This document shows positions 55,759 through 64,000 of a stretch of DNA of 64,000 nucleotides, one piece after another. A program made the translations under genes and the position numbers. The DNA is from Ceraceosorus guamensis (lineage: Eukaryota; Basidiomycota; Exobasidiomycetes; Ceraceosorales; Ceraceosoraceae), in assembly GCF_003144195.1 (NCBI RefSeq), contig NW_020290032.1, forward strand, positions 62,001-126,000. Reading direction: 5' to 3'. Positions within the stretch are counted from its first letter, which is position 1. Every line of letters begins with the position of its first letter. The notes below the pieces were generated by a model that was not told the origin of the DNA, did no database searches, and was given only the letters and a program-made list of their open reading frames with translations.

Positions 55759-58700
55759 TTAAGCGAAGAGCTCACGAGGGTGCGTGCAGACCGAGAGGGC
55801 GCGGCGTTGAGCCTTGGTCAGGAACGTCAAGCCAACTTGGTACGAAGCATTGGTCCAGCCAAAGCCCTCTTTTGGCCAGTACTCCCACTGGGTTCCCTGA
55901 TTGCCATATTCGGCCTCGACGAGGTGGGAGAGGTTAACGGCGTCAAACTTCTCCGGAATCATCTTGAAATCGACAAAGGAGACGGTGAGCAGGTAGAGCC
56001 AGCGGTACGCCAATCGGCGACTGTCCTCGACGTAGTTGTAGCGCTCTAGACCGATCCAGGCTAGCATTTGATGGGGTGGCCAGGCGAAGGGATAGTCCCA
56101 TTGACGGTTGGGCCTGTCCAGCGAGATGGGTCCTCGAGAGTCTTCCGTGCCAGGGACCAATCCTCCTACTTCTTCAAATTTGCGCAATGAATTCTTCATC
56201 ATCTTGGCTGCTTGGTCCTCGCTGGCCATACCTGCCCACATGGCCCAGAAACTCGTCACACTTTCATAGAAGGCTTGTCTCTGCGTGCTGGTGTCGTAGT
56301 CAAAGTATAAACTCTTTCCCTCGTTCCACAAGTACTTGTCCACCTGCTGCTTTCTGTATGCAGCGCGTGCAAACCACTCTGCGCTGGTCTGGGGCGCCGA
56401 ATGGCTGTGCGACGGCTCGTCGGGCTGCTTGTCGGCGTAATTGGGTGGGAGCGGTGCCCAGAGTGTAAAGTCATCCTCGAGCTCCAGCTTGTCGTCAAAG
56501 ACCTCGCGAATGGCAGTGGCAATGTCCACCTCGTACTGCAATAGGCATCAACGTCAGCTCAAGTTAGCACGGCCTTAGGTCGGTGAACTCACCTTGTACA
56601 ATAGAGAATTCAGGTCAATGGTCGCAAGACTGGCGCAACGCTTCTCGAAGCGGTAAGATGTATCGTGACCGCTTTCGCGAACTCCACGGTCGTGCATGAA
56701 GTATTCATCAAGCGCTGGCTCGTGTACTTCTCCGTGATTGTACTTGTGGGTGAATCTGATGAAAGCATTTTTGCCGTTAGTGCCCTTCAGCAATTTGGAT
56801 GACATTTTTTGCGACTCACTCGTTCACACTACAGCCGTACTTTTCTGCGTACGGACGCAGCACATGGGTAAAGTGACTAGCTTCCGTCTCGGGCGGCACA
56901 CCAAGACCTTCTGGTCGGTATCGACTCAAGCCGGTCACGGGGTCATAGCGAGGTTCCTTCATCCAAACGGTGTGGTACTCCTTGATGGCCGATTGCATCG
57001 CCCTCTTGAGCCACGCTTTGTTGTCCGCATCTTCGTCGGGGTTGAGTCGGCTGTATACCTGCAGAGCCATGTCGGTGAGGAAGGGCGGCTGAGACCGCAT
57101 CAAGTAGTAGCTCCTATTCCCGTTGAGAACCTTGCCGTAGTGGCGAATGTTGAACATGAAATGCTCGATGATGCCTCGAGTCATGTCGACCCATCCATCG
57201 ACGACCAGGCCGAGCGAGATGAAATACTGCGAGATGGGCTGGGATTAGCTGATGTCTCAGCGCTTTCCTATGGTCACACGCGAAACGTACCGAATCCCAA
57301 TTGTACAGCTCATTGAAACGAGCGCCTGGCACAATGAAGGGTATGCCTCGCAGCTCCTCTTTTCCCCGATCATTCGTCTCCTTGCGCATGGCCAGGGCCA
57401 GCAAGCCGGGGCTCTCATTCAGGCTGCGCGTGTACTCCGAAGTGATGTTCTTCGGCAGCACTTGCACTTCGAGTCCGAGATTGGGCCGCTCCCGTGCCAG
57501 GGTGCGATAGTAATCTATCATCTCCGTCTCCGCAGCTGGCACGTAGATGCGAGGGTTGCGGCTTGCGCTACGATTTTTGGGATCCGAGAGGATACGTTCC
57601 AGTCCATCTCCATCGATGCGTCGAGTCAGATTGTGCCAAAAGGTTTGGCTGATCATGCGGCTCAGACGATCCACTGCATTCTCGGTCAGGCGCGACTCGT
57701 CCAGCACGATGCGTTTCCTGCCATGCTCTCGCGCCAGGGCAAGCTCCTGCAGCAGGTTGGACAGCATGTAGGTCTAAGGAAGCTGGCACAGTCAGCAGTG
57801 CATCGTGCGTGTACTGTGCTCGGTCGGAAGCGACACTTACTCCACGAATGTCAACACCCTTGTAGCCGTTTGACGTAGCTGTGCCGAGCGTGAGCACCTT
57901 GGGGCCACTGTCTGTTATGCTGATCTGCAGCGTCGCCGGTCCGCATCAGCGACTGCTGATGCGCCAGCACAGATCGCGCGCTCGTTACTTACTTGGAAAT
58001 TGCCATCCGTATCTTCTTGTTCAAGCACGAGACGCATCGTTTCCTCGACATCCACAATGAAGCGTCTCTGGCCTTCCTGACTTACGGCATCTGAACGCAA
58101 AGGAGATATCATGCAGTCGAGTCAGGGCCGATCGGTGACCTGTAGACTCCAGCACCATCCACTCACCATGGCTAAGCCGACGCTGTCTGATGACTCTGTC
58201 ATCGTTCATCATCACGGGCCTTCGCTTTTGCTGAGCCTGTTCGAGCAGGCGAGCGTTGCACAACTTGAGCTTCAATAGGCAGGGCTAGACTTCGAACATG
58301 CAGCTCACCCAACTTACCATGCTATAAGTGCGATTTACGCCTCCCGTTCTAGTCGTGCCTCGCGCAAACGGTGCTTCGCTTGTAGAGACGGTCTTGCGAA
58401 GGTCTGGCATGCCACGCAGATCATCCACGGGAGGTCCCGCATGAGGAAGGTGCTTGTTACCTCCCGCAGGCTCCACCTCGGGACGAAATGTGAGTCCCTG
58501 GTTATTTGGCGAGGCGGGCGTGCTGACACCTGGCGAGCGATAATTGCTCCCATCGGGATTGCGTCGAGGAGGCAACTCGAGCTCTTCGTCGGATTCCTCT
58601 TCGATGGCACCGTGCGTACTGGATCTCTTGGACCCTACAGATGCGATGCTCGCTTGTCTCATTTTGCGCATCAAACTGGCAGCTTTGGCTCCTAGTCCAT

Positions 58701-58914
58701 CGTGACCATGACTAGATATGCCTCCTTCATCATCATCTTCGTCCTCCTCCTCGACTCGCAGGTCAGCAGTACGAGCTGCAGTTCTGCGCTCCTCAGCCTC
58801 GTCCTGATTCTTTGTAAAGGGATTGGATAAGCGTCTAGCGCTCGATGGAGAGATGGGCGAGAGGGGCGTCGAGGGCGCGCCTGCGCGTGAAGCCGCTGGC
58901 GAGTCGCTCGACAT
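55759..58914 (-). CDS. nth1: Neutral trehalase (GH37, Nth1 type)
   Basis: Eight exons (58914-58318, 58269-58167, 58090-57993, 57924-57841, 57773-57291, 57226-56820, 56755-56593, 56535-55759) close to 903 residues. The first ~200 are regulatory and disordered, with several Arg-x-x-Ser sites and RTYSM at the first junction. RRLSHD and [20 protein letters not shown] (~252-275) form the calcium-binding module of cytosolic trehalases. Catalytic signatures are [18 protein letters not shown] (~440) and [13 protein letters not shown] (~787). It hydrolyses trehalose to glucose on recovery from stress; in yeast PKA and 14-3-3 activate it through the N-terminus. The presence of that N-terminus separates it from acid trehalase. 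The first signature has Ala where PGGRF is usual. Confidence 0.94.
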
Positions 58915-59169
58915 CTTGAAGCACCTGAGCTTTTGCGAGGAAATGAATAGGGGGCTTCGAAGCGTCGGCACAAAGCGGCAGTCAGACAGCCAAGTCGGGC
59001 GTCGTCAGTGCGCGAGATGATGGTAGATAGAGCGCGTACACCCAAAAGTGAGGGATGATTTGCATGAGAGGCTTTCCCTTACTCGCAGACAGGCTTGACG
59101 ATGATGATGAAAATGCAGCACTCCGTCAAGACTCTACACCTTTTTGACAGCAACCCGCGACCAGCCCAA

Positions 59170-59235
59170 ATCAAAATCACGAGTCACGAAGGTTAATCGT
59201 GAATCGAATCACAATCTTGAATCTGAATCACGGAG
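59170..59235. repeat. Cluster of degenerate AATCACGA / GTGAATC words
   Basis: Within 66 bp occur AAATCACGAGTCACGAAGG, TTAATCGTGAATCGAATCAC and AATCTTGAATCTGAATCACGG, alternating in orientation. Similar words occur in at least seven other gaps of this window. It could form imperfect hairpins. Confidence 0.6.
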
Positions 59236-59294
59236 TGATGCACGCGGCGGCTGTGCAACTTGAGACGCAGGGCGAGTCAGTCGTGGCGCGGCAT

Positions 59295-59318
59295 CTGCTG
59301 CTGCTGCTGCTGCTGCTG
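59295..59318. repeat. Trinucleotide microsatellite (CTG)8
   Basis: Eight perfect CTG units in a gap upstream of nth1, not inside a supported gene. Confidence 0.9.
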
Positions 59319-59841
59319 CGTGGTATTGTACGCATAGCGCCGAGTCGTGAGTGCGTCTGCGTAAGAGAGCAGCGCCGTGCTGCTCGCATGCTCGCGCGAG
59401 GCGCACGGACCATGCTGCACGGAGTCTCGGTGCAGCACCAATCAATCCATGCAGCGATCGGCATTCAATTCAGCAGATTCGTGATTGGTGGGTTTGGGCC
59501 TGAGACTTGCGACTGTCCTCAAATCTCACGCTGGATCAGTCTGCCAACTCACACCCGTCATGATGTGTGATCGAGCCAGCCAAGCTAGCATCTTCCGCGT
59601 GGTTGCTTCACTCGTCCGCTCAGAACACCATTCCCTAGCTATGAGACGAAATGGCGCAAAGGCTCGCTGATCGGAAGCGACATGTATGCGAATAGGAGTA
59701 TAGCCAAGGCAGCAAGAAATCAAGGTGACAAAGGCAAAAGTAGAGACATGTAATAAGGATCGTGCAGCGTGACGGTCCAGACAATAATGAACGCAGCCGC
59801 AGCATAAATATCAGCCTCAAGGCTTCACAGGCATCAATCGC

Positions 59842-62800
59842 TCAATGCTTGCCTTTGGCCGGAAACATTTCCCAAAGTGTCGCTTCATCAAGCCTGCCCC
59901 TGGTGCGTTCGTACCTGTGCCAAGTGTTGATTTGTTCGCCCCACTGTTCCAGCTCGATGATCCTAACACGTCGCTCCATCTTGGTGCTGCCGTATCCCAA
60001 CAAAGAGCTTCCGCCATTGAAGCACATCCAGATTCCCTTGATACGCCGACAGTCTGCATTCTCGTGCCTGAGTGAGGTCGGAGCCGCATATCAGTCTTAG
60101 CACTTTCTCTCGCGATGCCAAGAGCTTTTCGTCAAGACTTACATGTGACCCGAAAGCACGCCGACGACGTCATTTTCGGCACCTTGCCCTTGCAAAGCAT
60201 CATACAGGCCGCCCTCCTTTTGTGCGCCTGTGAACAGCGAAACAGCGTCAGCAACCGGATCCAAGGCAGTACTAGAGGTGTATTTGACTCACCTCTGATA
60301 CCGGATGTCTCGCCCTGAGGCTGCCCAATGATCATATCTTGACCCAGCTCATTCTTGTCGACAGGGGAGAAGCTGCAGATAAGGCACGGACATTAGAAGG
60401 TAATCGAATACGTAACGCTTGCGAGCCACTCTGGCTCACAATTCCGGCAAAGGGATGTGAACCCAAAGCAACGCAGGAGGTTTTCTACCACCGCTTCCCT
60501 CGGCAGAGTGCGCGTCCCAGGTCTTGTCGTCTCGTCTGATGTCGCTGCGCCTGGTTGTGACAAGTCTCGAAGAGTCTTGATCTTGTCTCCGCTTGGCCCA
60601 GATACGACCTAGATCTGAGGCGATGGACGCGGCGAGCATGAGCGATCGAAGTTCCAGTCGCCCTATGACTTCTCTACGAGCTCACCTTTGCCACTGTCTG
60701 GCTTGTAGGGAACAATATGCTTGACGACCTTCCGGCTCTGATCCAGCAGCCACTGGATCTGATCCTTTCGCACCCAGTCGTATCCTTTCGACGCACTGAT
60801 GCCGAAGAAGGACCAAGGCAACAGGCTTCCCATTCCCGTCACGGGCGCGTTGACACCGCTGTCGAGAAAGTATAACGAGAACAAATGTGTGGCATCTGGG
60901 AGGTCACGCAATTCCATCAGAGTCAGCGTTCTTCATTCAGATGAGGGGTTTTTGTGTCGCCATGACTTACCCGGCGTAGGCGCCCGGAGGTGGATGTAGT
61001 AGTTGCCTGCCCCTGTGCCATTGTGGAGATTGGCCGGGCCAGCGCGTGCGAGTGAGTATGGCATGTGACTCAAGAGGAGTTGTAGCTCTCTACGGGTTAG
61101 CAAGCCGGTCTGGTCGAGCGCGGAGGCGGGGGAGACCACGTGGATGTCAGAAGCTTGCTGAGAACGAATACGCGGCGCTCTCACCCCTGCTCACTTGAGA
61201 ATCATGGTTGCCCATGATACTGGTCCACAAGATCTTTCTGTCAATGACGGGCCTGAGATAAGTAGCCAATACGCTTCGCTCATCCCAGGACGTCCCCTGT
61301 CCATTGAGCTGATCGCCGCTGAAGACGACAAGGTCTGGCTTTTCTTCGTCCAGCCATTGTCCCATCAAATCCGTCATTGTCTTGGCGTTGCAGGGCGTGG
61401 TGTCAGTGCCACGGCATGGTTCAGGCGAGGTGGAAAAGTGCAAATCTGCGATTTGCATGATCTTGAAAATGATTGCGGAGAGGTCAGATGACGCGCGCAT
61501 ATCCTTGGAGGCACGCTATGCCGAACGCACCTTGAACTTTCCATCCTGATGGAAAGTCGGCGCTATCGGGCTTGAAGGATCAGGCTGAGGTCGACGCCTG
61601 ACAGCCAAGCTGACGCTGACCATCGACATGGAAGGCTTTGCCGGGCTGATCTGCCCAACAATGGTAAAGCCGGGAAAAGCCTCGTTTTGGCCATACTACG
61701 AGAATTGGCGATTGCCGTCAGCACCGCTCAGAAGTCAGTACGGGGCTAGCACTTACGACAAGGTCAATCTCAGTGATGGCATCTTGCTGCGTTGACTGCC
61801 TCGGTAGCTTTTCCCTTGCAACCTTGCCCAATTCCTTGCTCTTCTCTCGACCGATGATCTCTATCACTTCTGTCTTGCCTTTTCCATCACCAGCAATCAT
61901 GTGTTTGAATTCGTCGTCGATCTCTTTGAACATGTCATCGATCGTGTGGCCAGGTCTGTTGTGATGCTGACCAGGAGATGCCATTGGAGAATCGTCTTCT
62001 TCATCATCTCCCTTGTGTCCGCCGACAGTCTGAAACCATAGATGCACTTGTTCGCCTGTGCCCAGCATTCTGAAGAACGGCGTGCCAAGGTCCTTCTTGG
62101 TCTTGTGCCATCCTTGTTCGCGCGTTCCTGGGGCCGGCTGGTTCGCCTTGACTATCTTGACATCTACGACCTTTCTAACGCCTGCTCGACGCGAGCGGCG
62201 GTAGAAGATGTAGCGACTCTGTGGCGCAGAGGCGCAGTCTGAGCAACAACCGCACATTGAACGCATACAAGCCACAAACTCACCTCGATGTTTCCAAAAA
62301 GCTTGTCAAACACCCCACCGCCCAAAGCGCCTCTTCCCTTTTGCGCGGCCGTGTCAGCGCCCAACGGCCTGTCCACGCGAACCCAGCGACCTAGATTGGC
62401 TTCCTTGAGCTGCGAGGAACGGGGCAAACAGGGGCCCAGGCTCAGCAGGCTGCAGCTCTCTACAGTGATGTCCGTGATGGGCGCAGGATTGGGAAGGAGC
62501 GGAGCATATGCGTCCAGAGGAAATGAAGGATCCAAGCTTGCATCCAGCGCTTCAGAATCCCAAGCTTCCTGAGCTGTTGCCCCATTCGACGCTTCTCCAT
62601 TTTGAGTTTGACTGGTGGATTTCTGATCCGGTCTGACGCTGATTTTGTCATGAGCTTGCCACCCAATCTTGTACCCGCTTAGGGGTTGGCGAATGGTATC
62701 ATGGGAAACCCTGTACAGCACCGTCAATACGAATACAAAGGCGGCCCAGATCAAGACGAAACGAAGTGGTGGGCGTTTGCACCATCTGGACTTGCGCTTG

Positions 62801-62877
62801 TGCTGAGCATAACGCTCTTGCATGTGATACGTTTGAGGGGGGCGAGGCGGAGAGCCTAGCCTGATACCGCGTACCAT
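59842..62877 (-). CDS. dcr2: Dcr2-like metallophosphoesterase, membrane-anchored
   Basis: Ten exons (62877-62284, 62218-61757, 61695-61531, 61461-61195, 61109-60971, 60895-60686, 60575-60440, 60372-60293, 60227-60143, 60067-59842) close to 787 residues. An N-terminal anchor (FVLIWAAFVFVLTVLYRV, ~40-57) makes it type II. The catalytic domain starts at ~405 with IMQIADLHFS, then VVFSGDQLNG, IMGNHDSQTG, WVHIPLPEFFSPVDKNELG and VLSGHMHENAD: the D-x-H, GD, GNHD and GHxH metal-binding series. YGSTKMERRVRIIELEQ closes the fold. This is the yeast Dcr2/Ylr361c family; Dcr2 is linked to cell-cycle start and to dephosphorylating Ire1. Residues 60-400 are a less conserved N-terminal region. The exon at 60575 has an alternative acceptor nearby. 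Confidence 0.88.
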
Positions 62878-63734
62878 CTCGAAAAGCTCACAAAAAGCTG
62901 TTTTTCGAAATGTCAGGCGATGTCAAGGGAAGCGCTCTGTTTGCTGGAGATGACTGCCCTCGACGGGGGATGGTGGTCGACCGCAAACGACGAGACCACC
63001 TCCAGCCAGAGCAGGTCTTCTGCCAGAGGGCCGGGGTCAGAACGAATGCGCCGCCCGGAAGGTGATGCGGACGAGGTCAGGCTTGGGCGTTACGATGACG
63101 CCGGGCGTGGCTACGGTTTAGTGAGTGTGGGCGTTGCTGTCTTCGGTATGGTATATGAAGGGGTATGCGGGTATATAGGGTAATTACGGTGAAGTGCCAC
63201 AAGTCCGAAATGAAGTTATGAAGTCGTGAATTGTGAATTGTGAATCGTGAATCGTGGAAGCATTCACATTCTTGATTCACGCTTTGGGCCGCGAATTTGT
63301 AATTCCAGATTGCTGATGCTCCCTAGCACTCAAGACTCACTCAAAACTGCAGGCGTGCCGAACGCCCGCCTTGGCTATTTCCCACGTGATTTAGCGCGCA
63401 TGACGCTGCACAGAGGAGAGAGTCGAAAGTCATGAGTGAGTCCGTGCGTTGGACGAAGCTCAGCGCGTGTTAGTTAGCCTCGCGACTTGCGCAACTTCCT
63501 GGTGTCCGCTTCGCCGAAGGTGGTGCTGATGATGCTTTAGGTAGCGTCCGTGTTCAGCGAAGTAAAGGTCGGACTGCAGTCGCGTCTCATTCTTGAAACC
63601 TACATTTCAACGATATACTTGGAGTTTCAAGCTGAAGATACTCACACTACCATGCGCGTGGAAGAGAGATCGTGCATAGGCCATCAAGAAACAAGAAGCG
63701 TTCGAGATTCGGGCCTCCATTCGCAAGCTGAACC
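62878..63734. other. Divergent intergenic region at the right edge
   Basis: About 860 bp between dcr2 and the partial right-edge gene. It contains a heptamer tandem at 63225-63252 and TTCACATTCTTGATTCACG just after it. A 5' exon of the right-edge gene could lie here; none is supported. Confidence 0.45.
63225..63252. repeat. Heptamer tandem (YGTGAAT)4
   Basis: Four consecutive 7-bp units, CGTGAAT TGTGAAT TGTGAAT CGTGAAT, followed by a degenerate fifth (CGTGGAA). It is the most regular instance of the dispersed GTGAATC words. Confidence 0.85.
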
Positions 63735-64000
63735 ATGTCATTCCTGGTGCAGCCTCTTCTGAGGAACTTCCTCAACGCGCAGGGTATGGGTGGAGACAGG
63801 CCGAATGCAACTTCAAGCGGAGGTAGCGCAGCAGCTCAGGATGGTGTGCCGGTTCCAAATACCGCCTTCAAAGCGCTGTACATCCCTCCAACATTGAGCG
63901 CACCCAGGACAGATGCGGAAGCCCAAGCGCTGTACAATCATTTGCGCACTGCCAGCTTCTTCTTGGATGCCATGCCTCTACTCACCGACTCTCTTCATCT
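63735..64000 (+). CDS. N-terminal part of an unidentified gene (3' end outside window)
   Basis: From ATG 63735 the frame is open to the window end (88 codons); an in-frame stop just upstream supports this start unless a 5' exon exists. The protein begins MSFLVQPLLRNFLNAQGMGG, then a Ser/Ala/Gly linker, then FKALYIPPTLSAPRTDAEAQ and LRTASFFLDAMPLLTDSLH. The last part hints at a helix pair, perhaps like fungal DUF4112 proteins (LLDD...P), but too little is visible for a call. Confidence 0.6.
   Translation, partial: MSFLVQPLLRNFLNAQGMGGDRPNATSSGGSAAAQDGVPVPNTAFKALYIPPTLSAPRTDAEAQALYNHLRTASFFLDAMPLLTDSLH

Larger units (their letters stand above)
58915..59841. other. Intergenic upstream of nth1
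   Basis: About 930 bp between tandem minus-strand genes. It holds a cluster of CACGA/GAATC words (59170-59235) and a (CTG)8 run (59295-59318), and presumably the stress-regulated nth1 promoter; no AGGGG cluster convinced me. No gene supported. Confidence 0.45.

Noticed and set aside
61158-61194. Apparent 37-nt intron in dcr2
   Set aside because: An 85-nt intron (61194-61110) joins GNHDSQ directly to TGLLTRRELQ, which matches the family layout better.

Overview
The window is nuclear DNA of an intron-rich basidiomycete fungus. Most likely it is a smut-like Ustilaginomycotina species, possibly Exobasidiomycetes; this is inferred from gene content, base composition and short GTGAGT/AG introns, not from a database match. 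The recognisable genes are core fungal ones: TORC2 Rictor, Set3-complex Snt1, Tlg2, Pho85, neutral trehalase, Mdl1 and UAP1. They lie on both strands, usually split by introns of 50-110 nt. Splice sites below were chosen by eye: consensus GT/AG, reading phase that closes exactly, and continuity of the known protein family. No transposon, virus-like element, CRISPR array, rRNA or convincing tRNA was seen.

Left part (1-13.5 kb): the 3' end of an uncharacterised disordered protein; the endosomal/TGN syntaxin Tlg2; Coq11 and the complex I subunit NDUFA12, back to back on one 618-bp promoter; and a 1983-residue SANT-domain corepressor of the Snt1/NCoR type. Middle left (13.5-32 kb): a kinase-like gene with a nuclease-like N-terminal half; a 3.2-kb gene-free stretch leading into a hexose transporter; an OPT oligopeptide transporter; a hotdog thioesterase; a small GPI-type secreted protein; and an MFS transporter. 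Middle right (32-45 kb): a peroxisomal Nudix CoA diphosphatase ending in SKL; a 12-exon short-chain dehydrogenase; Rictor/Avo3; and the mitochondrial pair GatC and Mdl1 in close tandem. Right part (45-64 kb): UAP1, ORC5, an AT-hook/acidic protein, Pho85, cardiolipin synthase Crd1, neutral trehalase, the Dcr2 phosphatase, and the start of an unidentified gene at the right edge.

The genes do not form one pathway, but there are themes. Mitochondrial function: Coq11, NDUFA12, GatC, Mdl1, Crd1. Nutrient supply and signalling: hexose and peptide transporters, Pho85, Rictor, trehalase. Cell wall and trafficking: UAP1, Tlg2. Closely spaced convergent pairs (Pcd1/SDR 40 bp, Crd1/trehalase 119 bp, Rictor/GatC 162 bp) probably overlap in their transcripts.

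The most unusual features are structural. Several microexons occur, including a 21-nt exon that encodes the catalytic Nudix core. The nuclease-like/kinase-like fusion is unusual. The ORC5 3' end appears frameshifted at a homopolymer. A degenerate TTGATTGTGAATC-type short repeat recurs in many intergenic gaps.
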